From: Candidatus Galligastranaerophilus faecipullorum
GTDB lineage: Bacteria > Cyanobacteriota > Vampirovibrionia > Gastranaerophilales > Gastranaerophilaceae
Length of the DNA stretch: 64,000 nucleotides
NCBI GenBank assembly: GCA_018713115.1
Contig: DVFS01000048.1
Coordinates: 1 to 64,000 of the forward strand
Direction: 5' to 3'
Shown: in pieces, positions 1 to 9,614 of the stretch
Position numbering within the stretch: the first letter of the stretch is position 1
Layout: each line of letters opens with the position of its first letter
Program-made: the position numbers and the translations under genes
The notes under the pieces: generated by a model
Database searches by the model: none
What the model was told of the DNA's origin: nothing
The model's input: only the letters and a program-made list of their open reading frames with translations

Positions 1-189
1 AGGGTTGCGGCCTGTTCTTGCTGCTCTTTTTCTTGCTTCAAAAGTACCGAAGCCTACTAAAGTAACTTTTTCGCCTTTAGAAACGCTTTTTTGTACGGTT
101 TCAACAAAACCGTTTAAGATTTCTGCAGCTTCTTTTTGAGTAACTTTAGCTTTTTTTGCAATCTCTTGTACTAATTCTTCTTTGTTCAT
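1..189 (-). CDS. hup: HU-family DNA-binding protein, C-terminus cut by window edge
   Basis: The reverse strand from 189 reads MNKEELVQEIAKKAKVTQKE and stays open to base 1, giving the first 63 residues of a protein of about 90. It matches HU: the N-terminal helix pair, then the VxLVGFGTFExRxRAARxGRNP stretch that leads into the DNA-binding arm. HU is a small dimeric nucleoid protein that bends DNA. A strong ribosome site (AAGGAAGGAG) lies just upstream of the ATG. The arm and C-terminus lie outside the window. The family call is secure; HU versus IHF subunit is less so, but the sequence is HU-like. Confidence 0.95.
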   Translation of the reverse strand, partial: MNKEELVQEIAKKAKVTQKEAAEILNGFVETVQKSVSKGEKVTLVGFGTFEARKRAARTGRNP

Positions 190-311
190 TGTGTGAACTC
201 CTTCCTTTATCATTTGTGATTATATAAGGCTTTTTGGCATGTGGCAAGTACTTTTTTAAATATTTACTACATTTTATGCAAATTCGCATAAAAATTTGAT
301 ATAATAAAGAT

Positions 312-638
312 ATGAAAAAATATATAAGATGGTATGACAAAGACAAGTATTTAAGCGCTTTTATGCGGCTTTTGGAAGATTTAGACCCCGAAGCACAGTG
401 CGAGGTTGCAGTCGATATTATTTTAAAAGTTCCTAAAATCATTGAAAAGGACTATGAAAAATTTGTAAAGATTATTGCAGACTTTAACCCCAGAGAATAC
501 CAGAGATGGTACGACAAAAACCCTAATCTCCATGCTGCAATTGAAGCTCTCAGGGATTTAGACGAAGCACAGAGAGAGCATCTTATAAATCAGATTTCAG
601 ATATTGTTTTAAAACACTCAAAAGACGGCACGGTATGA
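312..638 (+). CDS. conserved hypothetical protein with an internal duplication
   Basis: A 108-residue acidic, helical protein of unknown function with no signal peptide or membrane segment. It contains two copies of one module: the first near residues 4-40 (IRWYDKDKYLSAFMRLLEDL, then an amphipathic helix ending DIILK) and the second near 64-101 (YQRWYDKNPNLHAAIEALRD, then a helix ending DIVLK). Its stop overlaps the start of the SDR gene by four bases (ATGA), so the two are probably translationally coupled. I know of no named family with this motif. Real coding is supported by the coupling, the repeat conservation and the codon pattern. Confidence 0.75.
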   Translation: MKKYIRWYDKDKYLSAFMRLLEDLDPEAQCEVAVDIILKVPKIIEKDYEKFVKIIADFNPREYQRWYDKNPNLHAAIEALRDLDEAQREHLINQISDIVLKHSKDGTV

Positions 639-1333
639 AAAATGTCCTTATAAGCGGAAGTACAAAAGGCATAGGTCTTGCAATAGCACAGGAATTAAAA
701 GCCTCGGGCTGCAGGGTTTTTGGCTGCGGCAGAAGTAAGTGCGAAGATGAAAATTACCTTAGCATAGACTTGAGCCGCACGGAAAATGCAAAAGCCCTGT
801 ACCTGGCCGCAAAAGCAAAAATGGGGTCTATAGATATTTTAATAAACAATGCGGGAGTGTATGATTATTCTCCGATAGAAAAAACCGACCCTGACACAGC
901 GCAAAGGCTTATAAATCTTAATCTTACGACACCGTGTCTTTTATGTAAATATGCAGTTGAAGATATGAAACAAAACATGTGGGGCAGAATTATAAACATA
1001 GGTTCGATTTCAGGAGCCGTGGGAGAAGCAAATGCCTCCTTGTACTCCGCCGCAAAAGCCGGGCTCTCGGGGCTTACAAAATCACTGGCATTAGAGCTTG
1101 CACAATACAATATAACGGTAAACCAAATAAATCCGGGCTGGGTGGATACAGACCTTGCAAATGAGGCACTGAGCGCCGAAGAAAAAAATGAAACACTTGA
1201 AATAATCCCCCAGAGAAGATTCATTCAGCCATGGGAAGTTGCAAAACTGTGCAGGTATTTAATATCACAAGACGCAAAAGGTCTTACGGGGCAGTCGATT
1301 AACCTGTGCGCTGGGCTGAGCTGCGGCGCTTAA
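635..1333 (+). CDS. short-chain dehydrogenase/reductase (FabG-like)
   Basis: A 232-residue classical SDR. Visible motifs are the nucleotide-binding GSTKGIG near residue 8, the structural NNAG near 71, the catalytic Ser in the INIGSISG region near 125, and YSAAK near 138-142, where Tyr and Lys complete the active site. Such enzymes reduce or oxidise keto/alcohol groups with NAD(P)H; many are 3-oxoacyl-ACP reductases. The gene sits behind the 108-residue unknown rather than in a fatty-acid cluster (acpP and fabF are 50 kb away), so FabG activity is possible but unproven. It converges with the next gene, overlapping it by four bases. Confidence 0.85.
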   Translation: MKNVLISGSTKGIGLAIAQELKASGCRVFGCGRSKCEDENYLSIDLSRTENAKALYLAAKAKMGSIDILINNAGVYDYSPIEKTDPDTAQRLINLNLTTPCLLCKYAVEDMKQNMWGRIINIGSISGAVGEANASLYSAAKAGLSGLTKSLALELAQYNITVNQINPGWVDTDLANEALSAEEKNETLEIIPQRRFIQPWEVAKLCRYLISQDAKGLTGQSINLCAGLSCGA

Positions 1334-1965
1334 GAATTATAATCAATTCCCTGCGGTATATCTTGGGCGGCTTGCTGTTCTTCATCCCTGCCCGTAAGCA
1401 TTTTACCTATTTTCTTGCCGGCATCAAAAGTTAAAATAGAAACCCCGACAAGTGCTATATCCGCCGCTATTGCTATAAGTTTCTTTTTACCTCCGCCCTG
1501 CACATTTTTCGTTAAATCAAAAAGTGAACCGGTAAGCTTTTTTGCCCATTTTGAAGTGGTTTTTACTTCCTTTCCCGTAAGCGGGTTTGCAACAAGATTT
1601 TTAAAGAGTTTTTCAGATGCAAACATGGCACCCATAGCACATGATTCTTCAACAAGGGCTGCATACTGGTCGTCATCCCTTAAAACCCTTATGCCTGACG
1701 CTACGCACAAAAGGGGATTAACAGCCTTTGAAGCAAAACCCGTTACTTTTGAAGCCGCATTTGTAACACCCACAAGCCTGCCGGCGTCATCAACATAATT
1801 AAGCATGGAATTTGCACAGTTTTTAAGCGGCTCAAAAGACGACTGTGAAGCTGCGTTAATCAAGTTTGTTGTCTGCACGGCGGCAGCGCCCACTCTTCCC
1901 GTGTCGCCATGAAGCGCTTTATCCATATTTCTGTAGTCATAAATTGCTGTTGCAACTACACCCAT
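1330..1965 (-). CDS. hypothetical protein, glycine/alanine-rich with a C-terminal hydrophobic segment
   Basis: A 211-residue protein I cannot assign. It is rich in Ala, Gly and Lys, has a likely membrane segment near residues 163-180 (IAIAADIALVGVSILTFDAG), and ends in an acidic Gln-rich tail. In style it resembles the 499-residue protein at 27381-28841 (soluble helical body, hydrophobic C-terminal part), but I could not establish homology by eye. It converges on the SDR gene with a four-base overlap. The ATG used is the first in the frame; the ribosome site is weak, so the start is uncertain. Confidence 0.6.
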   Translation of the reverse strand: MGVVATAIYDYRNMDKALHGDTGRVGAAAVQTTNLINAASQSSFEPLKNCANSMLNYVDDAGRLVGVTNAASKVTGFASKAVNPLLCVASGIRVLRDDDQYAALVEESCAMGAMFASEKLFKNLVANPLTGKEVKTTSKWAKKLTGSLFDLTKNVQGGGKKKLIAIAADIALVGVSILTFDAGKKIGKMLTGRDEEQQAAQDIPQGIDYNS

Positions 1966-2152
1966 ACCGATACTAACCTTTTAAAAACCTTTCCACAAAT
2001 AAATAAAGTATTTTTGTCTTTTCAAATTGCCTTCTTTGGAGAATTTTTAATATTTATTTACAAAGAAAAATATACCCGCAGCGCACTTTACATGGCGGTC
2101 AATATTTACTACAATAAACTTACAAGAAAACATTTTTACTTTGGAGGATATT

Positions 2153-3421
2153 TTGGATATTAAACCCTTAAACGCAATAGTTTACAATCAGGAAAAAGTT
2201 AACATAAATGATGTTATCGCCCCGCCTTATGATGTCATTACAAGTGCTTATCAGGACGAACTTTATAAGAAATCACCTTACAATATTGTACGCCTTATCC
2301 TGACCAAGGGCGAAAACCGCTATGAAGATGCAAAAGAGTTTTTTGACAAATGGCAAAAAGAACAGGTGCTTGTGCACACCGATAAACCCTGTATTTTCTA
2401 TCTTATACAAAAATACACCGCCGCAAACGGCAGGCAGATAGAGCGCAAAGGATTTATTGCAAGAAATAAAATCGAAAAATTTGAAACCAAAAAAATCCTT
2501 CCGCACGAATACACAATGGGCGGTCCTAAAGAAGACAGGCTGAAATTAACAAGCGCATGCGAAGCAAACTTCAGTCAGATATTTCTCGTTTACAGTGACT
2601 CCGATAAGGTAATTGAAAATAAAATACTGCCTAAATACTTATCTCAAAAACCGTTTATTGACGCAAAAGATGACAACGGCGTTCAGAATATCGTCTATTT
2701 AATAGATAATGAAGAAGATATTAAAGTCTTTGAAAAAACTCTTGAAGACAAAACCGCCCTCATTGCGGACGGCCACCACAGATATGAAACAGCTATGGCA
2801 TACTCCGAAATTTCAAACAATCCCGAAGCGCAGTATGTTATGAGCTATTTCACAAACGCGGAAGATGAAAACCTCATAATCTTCCCGACGCACAGAATTA
2901 TCACAAAATTCATCGAGCCTTATGTACTGCTTGAAGCCGTTAAAAAATACTTCGATACAGAAGAATTTACTTTTAACAGTCTAAATAAGCAAAAAGTAAA
3001 AGAGCAGTTCCTTCAGGCAATTGAAAAAAGCAACGAAAAAGCTATTTCGATGGGGCTTTATTTGAAAAACGTCAACAAATTTTATCTTTTAAAATTAAAA
3101 GACGGCATGCTCGACCTTGTTGATGCGCCCGATGTACTCAAAAAACTGGATTTAACAGTGCTGCATGATTTAATCATCACCAAAGAACTCGGCTACTCAA
3201 AAGAAGAGCAAATGGCTCAAAAGGGTATCAAGTATATAAAACAGGAATTTGAAGCATTCGATATGATAGATACGGGCAAAGCCGAGGCGTCGTTTATTAT
3301 GGCATATCCAAAAATGAAGGATATTGTTGAAATATCCTCACAAGGATACAGAATGCCTCAAAAATCGACTTATTTTTATCCGAAACTCTTAAGCGGAATT
3401 GTAATCAACCCGCTTAAATAA
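2153..3421 (+). CDS. DUF1015 family protein
   Basis: About 422 residues matching the DUF1015 family. Recognisable pieces are the N-terminal IAPPYDVI segment, GFIARNKIEKFE followed by LPHEYTMGGPKEDRLKL, and the central ADGHHRYETAMAY motif near residue 205. The biochemical function is not settled as far as I know. The TTG at 2153 is preferred over the in-frame TTG at 2141, because a GGAGG ribosome site (2143-2147) lies five bases before it. glgX follows 14 bases downstream, so the two are probably cotranscribed. Confidence 0.85.
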   Translation: MDIKPLNAIVYNQEKVNINDVIAPPYDVITSAYQDELYKKSPYNIVRLILTKGENRYEDAKEFFDKWQKEQVLVHTDKPCIFYLIQKYTAANGRQIERKGFIARNKIEKFETKKILPHEYTMGGPKEDRLKLTSACEANFSQIFLVYSDSDKVIENKILPKYLSQKPFIDAKDDNGVQNIVYLIDNEEDIKVFEKTLEDKTALIADGHHRYETAMAYSEISNNPEAQYVMSYFTNAEDENLIIFPTHRIITKFIEPYVLLEAVKKYFDTEEFTFNSLNKQKVKEQFLQAIEKSNEKAISMGLYLKNVNKFYLLKLKDGMLDLVDAPDVLKKLDLTVLHDLIITKELGYSKEEQMAQKGIKYIKQEFEAFDMIDTGKAEASFIMAYPKMKDIVEISSQGYRMPQKSTYFYPKLLSGIVINPLK

Positions 3422-3435
3422 CAAAAAGGAATATT

Positions 3436-5601
3436 ATGATTTTTATTCCCGACTCAAAAACAAATCTCGGTGCAAATCTTGATTCGTCAGGCAAGAAAGT
3501 CAACTTCAGGCTTTATTCCAAAAATGCCACAATGGTTATACTGTGCATTTTTGAAAAAGCAACAGGCGAAGACCCTGTTATGAATCTTGTTATGAAAAAA
3601 AGCCCAAAAGGCGACATCTGGGAAACATCCGTTAAAACATATGCCCTTAAAGACCTTAAGGAGCCTTTTTTCTACGGCTACAGGATATTCGGCCCCAACT
3701 GGGAATACAGGGAAGATTTTGAAGTCGGAAGCGGCATCGGATTTAAATCCAAAGTTGATGAAAACGGAAACCGTTTTAACCCCAACAAACTCGCGTATGA
3801 CCCGTACTCAAAAGAATTAAGCCACCTGCCGAGCGACGTTTCAAGCAATCTTGAAATATTCCGCTCGGGTGAAAATTACCACCTTATTGATAACGCTAAA
3901 GAAGCCCCGAAATCGGTATTTTTTAAAGACAGTTTAAAACCCGTTGCCAAACTTGAGCCGCGCGCTTTTTCAAAAGAAATTATAGGCGAAGTTCACATAA
4001 AAGACCTGACGCGCAATCTTGATATGAAAGAGCGGGGAACATATTCAGGGGCGGCAAAATTTGCCCCCGAACTCAAAAAAGCCGGCTTTACGATGATAGA
4101 ATTCCTGCCGCTACATGAATTTGACCACAGAGAAGACGGGCAAAACTACTGGGGTTATATGACTCTTAACTATTTTTCACCCGCAAGAAAATACGCTTAT
4201 GATAAAAGCTTCGGCAAAACGCTTGAAGAGTTTAGATATATGGTAAGCGAGTTTCACAAAAACGGTCTTAAGGTTTGTCTTGATGTTGTGTACAACCACA
4301 CGGGAGAAGCGCGCATACACTATCATAATAACGATGATGCAAGCCTTATGTCATACGCACTTATAGATAATTCAAGCTATTATAAACTTACTCACAACTC
4401 CTGTGAAGACGGTTGTGCAACAGTTGACAAACCGCAGAAAAAATACTACAGACAAAACTCCGGCTGTCATAATGACACAAACTCGACAAATGAAGGTTTT
4501 TATAATCTCGTGGCGGATTCGGTAGCGTTCTGGGCCCGTCAGGGGGTGGACGCTTTCAGGTTTGACCTTGCCGTATCACTTATGGATGTATCCAAAGAAG
4601 ATAACGCCAGATACTGCCCGCATACAAGTCTTTGTGCAAATTTGTCCGATGAACTCAGAAAAAGAGGCATTAAAGTTATCGACGACCCGACACAGGCTCA
4701 GGAAGGCATTATGCTTATAGCCGAGCCCTGGACATGCGGCGGAGCAAACTGCTACCAGCTTGGCAGCTTCCCGCAAAACTGGATGGAATGGAATGATGTT
4801 GCACGCGATACAATAAGGCGGAGCGCGCTTTATGGCAGCCACATAAATTTAAAAGATGTAATAAATATTTTTGAAGGCACAAAAAGCAGATTTAAAAACA
4901 AATACGGTGCAATAAACTACATATGCTGTCATGACGGTTTTACGCTTTATGACTGCAACAGTTTTTCAAAACGCGACCCCAACACACAGGGCGGTTCGGA
5001 TTGGGAAATATGTTTTGATAATTACAACAATGAAGATATAAAGGAAAATGCAATAAAAAAAGAGCTTGCAATGCTGTTTTTATCAAAAGGTGTCCCGATG
5101 ATACAGACAGGAGATATCATAATGCACTCTAAATGCGGCAACAATAACAGCTATAACAGGGATGATGAAACAAATTACTACGACTACACAGCCGCCTGCA
5201 CCGGGGGCACTTTTGAAAACAGAATTTTTAATTTTTGCAAAAACCTTATTAAGTTAAGAAAAGACAACAGCGTGTTTTCAAGCAAAGACTATGATGAAAA
5301 ACTTGTATGTTACAACGAACATGCACAGCAGCTTGACAAGAACAGCGAAAACTTTTGGTCCGACTACTCCAAAAACTATCTGGGAATTAGAGCGGATGAC
5401 AGGGAAGAAGGATTTTTTATCGCATTTTCAAAGCATCCTTTTGACTATAAAACAAAACTCCCCGAAGCGCGCGCAGGCAAAAACTGGTATGTAGTCTTTG
5501 ACACATCAAACAAAGAACACACAACTTTTGAAAACAAACCGTTTTTCGGGCTTGAATATATCTTAAATCCTAACTCTCTTGTACTGTTTAGAGAAGCATA
5601 A
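3436..5601 (+). CDS. glgX: glycogen debranching enzyme / isoamylase-type GH13 hydrolase
   Basis: A 721-residue GH13 enzyme predicted to hydrolyse alpha-1,6 branch points of glycogen. An N-terminal CBM48-like beta domain (about residues 10-110) precedes the barrel. The four GH13 regions are visible: I at DVVYNH (about 283), II at GVDAFRFDLA (Asp nucleophile about 379), III at LIAEPW (Glu acid/base about 428), and IV at ICCHDGFT (about 497). The HD pair of region IV and the CHDG context fit isoamylase/GlgX rather than amylase. It is cytoplasmic, with no signal peptide. No other glycogen genes are in the window. Confidence 0.9.
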   Translation: MIFIPDSKTNLGANLDSSGKKVNFRLYSKNATMVILCIFEKATGEDPVMNLVMKKSPKGDIWETSVKTYALKDLKEPFFYGYRIFGPNWEYREDFEVGSGIGFKSKVDENGNRFNPNKLAYDPYSKELSHLPSDVSSNLEIFRSGENYHLIDNAKEAPKSVFFKDSLKPVAKLEPRAFSKEIIGEVHIKDLTRNLDMKERGTYSGAAKFAPELKKAGFTMIEFLPLHEFDHREDGQNYWGYMTLNYFSPARKYAYDKSFGKTLEEFRYMVSEFHKNGLKVCLDVVYNHTGEARIHYHNNDDASLMSYALIDNSSYYKLTHNSCEDGCATVDKPQKKYYRQNSGCHNDTNSTNEGFYNLVADSVAFWARQGVDAFRFDLAVSLMDVSKEDNARYCPHTSLCANLSDELRKRGIKVIDDPTQAQEGIMLIAEPWTCGGANCYQLGSFPQNWMEWNDVARDTIRRSALYGSHINLKDVINIFEGTKSRFKNKYGAINYICCHDGFTLYDCNSFSKRDPNTQGGSDWEICFDNYNNEDIKENAIKKELAMLFLSKGVPMIQTGDIIMHSKCGNNNSYNRDDETNYYDYTAACTGGTFENRIFNFCKNLIKLRKDNSVFSSKDYDEKLVCYNEHAQQLDKNSENFWSDYSKNYLGIRADDREEGFFIAFSKHPFDYKTKLPEARAGKNWYVVFDTSNKEHTTFENKPFFGLEYILNPNSLVLFREA

Positions 5602-5644
5602 TTTTTAAGTTGCACAAATATTTTGTATATGTTATTTTACCCGT

Positions 5645-6469
5645 ATGGATAAAGTTAAAATATACACCTGGGCGGATAAAACACCCGAGCTTTTATACAA
5701 ACAGTATGAGACAATTAAAAAATTTGTAAAAGATCCCGAATGGGAATTTATAGTTTTTAATAACGTACCGTTTTTTAAATTTGACAGACAAAAAGAAATT
5801 AAAAAATTTTGCAAAGAAAACAATGTAAAATGCCTCAATGTTGCATTTCGCACATTTGTATCGGGTGCTTCATATATAACCGCATACGGTATAAACTACG
5901 GTTTTCACAGATATTTCAGATGGGAAAAAGACACAATTCACGTACTTATCGACTCTGATATGTTTTTAACACACGATATATCATTTAACGAATATCTGGG
6001 CGATAATGACATATGCGGCATTCACCAGCACAGAGGCGGGGTTGAGTTCCTCTGGAACGGCATTTTAATTTTCAGGGGTGCGAAACTGCCCGATAAAAAC
6101 TATTTCTCAATGTCCATATACAAAACAAAAACCCAAAGAACGGACACAGGCGGAAAATTATTTAAATGGCTTTTAAGAAACCCTGACCTTAAAATAAGAT
6201 ACATCAAACACACATTCCATATAAAGGGTGACAGAAAGGCGGTTTTGCCGGAAAGATTCCGTGCAGACTATGATGATGAATACTCAATTCAGGCAATTGA
6301 GGACTTCATTCTTCACTACAGAGCCGGCTCAAACTGGCAGAAAAAAGGGTTGGATTTTATAACTGCCAAAAGGGACTACTTTTTTTCCCTTTTAAATGCT
6401 ATACTGTACGAGAATGAAAAACTAAATCTTGATGAAAGATATTACATCATTCAAGATACAGGAGAATAA
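5645..6469 (+). CDS. putative GT-A-fold glycosyltransferase
   Basis: A 274-residue soluble protein with an N-terminal Rossmann-like strand (KVKIYTWAD) and a DSDMF motif near residue 103 (HVLIDSDMFLTHDISF). That is the DxD metal and sugar-nucleotide site typical of GT-A glycosyltransferases. NGILIFRG and the later HIKGD fit acceptor-side elements. The substrate cannot be told. It stands alone, 43 bases after glgX, so read-through from glgX is possible. I am fairly sure of the fold class and unsure of the role. Confidence 0.6.
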   Translation: MDKVKIYTWADKTPELLYKQYETIKKFVKDPEWEFIVFNNVPFFKFDRQKEIKKFCKENNVKCLNVAFRTFVSGASYITAYGINYGFHRYFRWEKDTIHVLIDSDMFLTHDISFNEYLGDNDICGIHQHRGGVEFLWNGILIFRGAKLPDKNYFSMSIYKTKTQRTDTGGKLFKWLLRNPDLKIRYIKHTFHIKGDRKAVLPERFRADYDDEYSIQAIEDFILHYRAGSNWQKKGLDFITAKRDYFFSLLNAILYENEKLNLDERYYIIQDTGE

Positions 6470-6487
6470 AATAAATAAATATAAATA

Positions 6488-6606
6488 AAAGGTTTTCTAG
6501 GGTTCCGCGGCATATACTGCCGGCTGGTCCGAGAGAAAACGCACGAAAGAAAACGTGTACACGGAAGGATAAAAGCCCGGGAGATAAAATCTCTCAGGGC
6601 TTTTTG
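6488..6606 (+). promoter_or_regulatory. guanidine-I (ykkC) riboswitch
   Basis: The sequence carries the hallmark segments of the ykkC/guanidine-I aptamer: TCTAGGGTTCCG at about 6496, CTGGTCCGAGAGAAAAC at about 6524-6540, and ACACGGAAGGATAAAAGCCC at about 6560. It ends in an intrinsic terminator hairpin (6572-6605). The gene directly downstream is a Gdx-type SMR exporter, the classic partner. Known behaviour of the class is that guanidinium binding stabilises the aptamer, prevents terminator formation and turns expression on. Both the RNA motif and the gene context support this call. Confidence 0.95.
6572..6606 (+). terminator. riboswitch expression-platform terminator
   Basis: AAAGCCCGGGAGA and TCTCTCAGGGCTTTTT form a stem of GCCC/GGGC and GAGA/TCTC with a T tract. 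The 5' side overlaps the end of the aptamer, so the terminator and the ligand-bound aptamer are mutually exclusive. Confidence 0.85.
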
Positions 6607-6626
6607 CATAAATGAAAGGAGAAAAA

Positions 6627-6947
6627 ATGCAGTGGATTTATTTACTTATCGCGGGACTTTTTGAAATTGCCTGGGCAATAGGATTAAAATACTCCCATGG
6701 TTTTTCCTGTGCAATACCTTCAATCATTACCGCGGTTTGTATGATTGCGAGTTTTTATTTTCTGTCCCTTGCGCTTAAATACCTGCCCCTTGGCACCGCT
6801 TATGCCATATGGACAGGTATTGGCACCGTCGGCTGTGCAATTTTGGGAATAATACTTTTTAAAGAACCCGCAACATTTTTAAGACTTTTGTGCATTTGTG
6901 TGATACTTGCAGGCGTTTACGCACTTAAACTCACCTCATCACATTAA
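6627..6947 (+). CDS. gdx: guanidinium exporter, SMR family
   Basis: A 106-residue protein with four transmembrane helices. It exports guanidinium in exchange for protons across the inner membrane. The essential glutamate is at residue 13 (IAGLFEIAWAIGLKYS), and WTGIGTVG near residue 63 is the Gdx/SugE signature that separates guanidinium exporters from EmrE-like drug exporters. An in-frame ATG at 6612 would add five residues (MKGEK), but AAAGGAGA at 6615-6622 is clearly the ribosome site for the ATG at 6627. It is controlled by the riboswitch just upstream. Confidence 0.95.
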   Translation: MQWIYLLIAGLFEIAWAIGLKYSHGFSCAIPSIITAVCMIASFYFLSLALKYLPLGTAYAIWTGIGTVGCAILGIILFKEPATFLRLLCICVILAGVYALKLTSSH

Positions 6948-6993
6948 AAACTTTCATGGTAAAATTTACACATATCTTATAAAGGAGAATAAA

Positions 6994-7653
6994 ATGCGCA
7001 TAACGCCCGCCGGCATAAGCACGATTCCCGTATTTACATCTAAAAAACAAAAGAAAAAAGAAGAGCGCCTTGAGAGAAAAGAAGCCCTGAAACCATACGC
7101 AAGATATCAACAAAAAGAAGCAAAGCTCCGTGCGCAGCATCTGGGTGTAATGGGCGTAAACTTCAACAAAAGCGGACAAATATATCCTATCGTAGCAAAA
7201 GACAGACGGGGAAGACTTATTTATACGCAGGACAAACTCTCTGACGGCACAATTGTTGTAAAATATTACGATAAGGATAAAATGACATCCGCGTCAAAAT
7301 TTTATCCGGACGGCAAAAGTTCGTTCCTTTATATAGATGAAAACGGAAAACCGATTTCATGGGAAGAAAAAAATCCCGACGGCAGCAGATATGAAAGCCT
7401 TTACGACGAAGAGGGCAGGCTTTTTGCAATAAAAACAAAAGATTCAAACGGCACACATTTAAGAAAATATAATCAAGACGGCATGCTCTGTGAGGAAACT
7501 TTTCTTTCAAATAACGGAGAGTATACAAACGCAAGATACAACCGCGGCGAGCACGGAGATGAAACCATACTTGAAACCCTGAGCCCGGACGGCACAATAA
7601 GCAGCCGTTATGAAACAAGACTCATATACAATAACCTTGCAGACCGTATATAA
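6994..7653 (+). CDS. hypothetical protein with degenerate YDxxGxL-type beta-hairpin repeats
   Basis: 219 residues. The first 60 are basic and Lys-rich (KKQKKKEERLERKEAL). From about residue 65 there are repeated short strand-turn units built on D/N-G turns: DRRGRLIY, YPDGKSSFLYIDENGKPI, NPDGSRYESLYDEEGRL, DSNGTHLRKYNQDGML and SPDGTISSRY. These resemble the MORN-like/YwqK or RHS-type hairpin repeats of surface and toxin-related proteins, but I cannot name the family. No signal peptide is visible. The ATG at 6994 has an AAAGGAG site at 6981-6987; the longer reading frame from 6907 runs into gdx and is rejected. Confidence 0.7.
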   Translation: MRITPAGISTIPVFTSKKQKKKEERLERKEALKPYARYQQKEAKLRAQHLGVMGVNFNKSGQIYPIVAKDRRGRLIYTQDKLSDGTIVVKYYDKDKMTSASKFYPDGKSSFLYIDENGKPISWEEKNPDGSRYESLYDEEGRLFAIKTKDSNGTHLRKYNQDGMLCEETFLSNNGEYTNARYNRGEHGDETILETLSPDGTISSRYETRLIYNNLADRI

Positions 7654-7658
7654 TTTTA

Positions 7659-7698
7659 TTTTACAATTGTTATTATAATTTGAATTAAAATTGTAAAA
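7659..7698. terminator. stem-loop between the repeat protein and recQ
   Basis: TTTTACAATT (7659-7668) pairs perfectly with AATTGTAAAA (7689-7698). The A/T-only flanks could terminate in either direction, but the stem is AT-rich and weak. A second inverted pair, ACAGGT (7725-7730) and ACCTGT (7759-7764), brackets the recQ ribosome site and abuts its ATG. Confidence 0.4.
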
Positions 7699-7764
7699 TC
7701 CCGCATATTTTGCTATAGTTGTAAACAGGTTTATCCCAATTATTATTTTAAAGGAAATACCTGT

Positions 7765-9597
7765 ATGCTGACTTATAAATCACCTCTCGAGGTTTTAGAG
7801 AGAGTGTTCGGGTATGAGGCTTTTCGTCCGGGGCAGGAAGAAATTATAAGACACATTCTCGATAGCAAAGACGCTCTTGTTTTAATGCCCACGGGAGGCG
7901 GAAAATCTCTTTGTTACCAGATTCCCGCACTGTGTCTTGAAGGCACCGCAGTTATTATATCTCCGCTTATAGCGCTCATGCAGGATCAGGTTATGGCCCT
8001 AAAAGAATCAGGCGTTAGAGCAGAATTTTTAAACTCATCCCTCAGTTACGACAAAGAGGAAGAAATCACGCAAAAACTTCTAAGCGGCAGACTGGATTTA
8101 ATTTATGTCTCACCGGAAAGACTTAACAGTGAAGGCTTTAAAAACATATTAAAAAAGATAAAAATATCCCTTTTTGCTATAGATGAAGCGCACTGTGTTT
8201 CCCAGTGGGGACATGATTTTCGCCCCGAGTATACAAAGTTTTATATACTGAAAGACCTTTTTCCCGAAGTCCCCAGAATCGCCCTTACCGCAACAGCCGA
8301 CCTTGAAACGCGCGATGATATAATAAAAAATCTGCACCTGGAAAACTGCAGAATTTTCATCTCAAGTTTTGACAGACCCAATATCCGCTACAGAGTGCAG
8401 ATTAAAGACAGAGAAAGAAAACAGCTTCTTGATTTTATAAAAAACGAACACCCTGATGACTCAGGAATCGTGTATTGTATTTCAAGAAAACGAGTTGAAG
8501 AAATTGCGGAATTTTTAAACGGCGAGGGTTTTAAGGTTTTGCCCTACCATGCCGGACTTTCTCAAAAAGAGCGTGAAAAAAACCAGGACAGATTTCTTAA
8601 AGAAGAGTCCATAATAATGGTTGCAACCATTGCCTTTGGCATGGGAATAGATAAACCCGACGTGCGCTTTGTGGCACACATTGATTTACCGAAATCAATG
8701 GAATCATATTATCAGGAAACAGGGCGCGCAGGGCGCGACGGGCTGCCTTCGGATGCATGGATGGTATACGGACTTAAAGATATTGTACAGTTAAACAATT
8801 TTATAAACCGCTCAAATGCACCCGAAGAACAAAAGAAAATTGAAAAAAGAAAACTGAACCTGCTGCTTGGCTACTCGGAAACAGTTTCCTGCAGAAGGAA
8901 AGCCATACTTGAGTACTTTAAAGAAAACTATCCGCGCGAAAACTGTCAAAACTGCGATAATTGTCTGAATCCGCCCGTAACTTATGATGCAACGATTGAT
9001 GCACAAAAAGTACTGTCCTGTATATACAGAATACAAAACGAGCGCTTCGGCTTCGGCGCGGGTCATATAATAGAGATTTTGACGGGCAAAAAAAGTGAAA
9101 AAGTGCTCAAATTCAATCATGACAAGCTCTCTGTCTTTGGCATAGGAAAAGATAATGATATACACCAGTGGCAATCAATAATAAGACAGCTTGTTATTTT
9201 AGGCTATATCAAAGTAGAACCGGAATATATGACGCTCGGGCTTACGGGCGAATCCGCAAAAGTTCTGCGCTCTCTTGTTAAAGTCCGCTTAAGAAAATAT
9301 ATTTTGCAGCCAAAAATTAAACAAGCCGCAGAAAAACAAAAAACTTATTCACTTAACGGCAGCGATACGGAACTGTTTGCAAAACTGAAAGAACTGAGAC
9401 TCAGCTTTGCAAAAGCCGAAAATATGCCGCCTTATATAATATTTCATGACAAAACGCTTATGGAAATGGCGCACAAAAAACCGTCTTCTCTTGAAGAAAT
9501 GGGCAAAATTTCAGGCGTCGGGGAAACAAAACTCAAAAAATACGGCAAGGCTTTTCTGGAAAAAATAAACCAAAAAATAATCCCTGCCGCACATTAA
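7765..9597 (+). CDS. recQ: ATP-dependent DNA helicase RecQ
   Basis: A 610-residue 3'-5' DNA helicase for recombination repair. Motif I is [11 protein letters not shown] (about 42), followed by the DEAH box and RecQ-specific loop [18 protein letters not shown] (about 140-157), TATAD, and motif [12 protein letters not shown] (about 320). The zinc-binding [10 protein letters not shown] and NCQNCDNC region (about 375-405) and the RQC winged helix follow, and an HRDC domain closes the protein (about 520-600, with [15 protein letters not shown]). Full length with all domains present. It converges on aroF with 17 bases between stops and no obvious terminator. Confidence 0.97.
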   Translation: MLTYKSPLEVLERVFGYEAFRPGQEEIIRHILDSKDALVLMPTGGGKSLCYQIPALCLEGTAVIISPLIALMQDQVMALKESGVRAEFLNSSLSYDKEEEITQKLLSGRLDLIYVSPERLNSEGFKNILKKIKISLFAIDEAHCVSQWGHDFRPEYTKFYILKDLFPEVPRIALTATADLETRDDIIKNLHLENCRIFISSFDRPNIRYRVQIKDRERKQLLDFIKNEHPDDSGIVYCISRKRVEEIAEFLNGEGFKVLPYHAGLSQKEREKNQDRFLKEESIIMVATIAFGMGIDKPDVRFVAHIDLPKSMESYYQETGRAGRDGLPSDAWMVYGLKDIVQLNNFINRSNAPEEQKKIEKRKLNLLLGYSETVSCRRKAILEYFKENYPRENCQNCDNCLNPPVTYDATIDAQKVLSCIYRIQNERFGFGAGHIIEILTGKKSEKVLKFNHDKLSVFGIGKDNDIHQWQSIIRQLVILGYIKVEPEYMTLGLTGESAKVLRSLVKVRLRKYILQPKIKQAAEKQKTYSLNGSDTELFAKLKELRLSFAKAENMPPYIIFHDKTLMEMAHKKPSSLEEMGKISGVGETKLKKYGKAFLEKINQKIIPAAH

Positions 9598-9614
9598 ATC
9601 AATTTATCTTAAAA

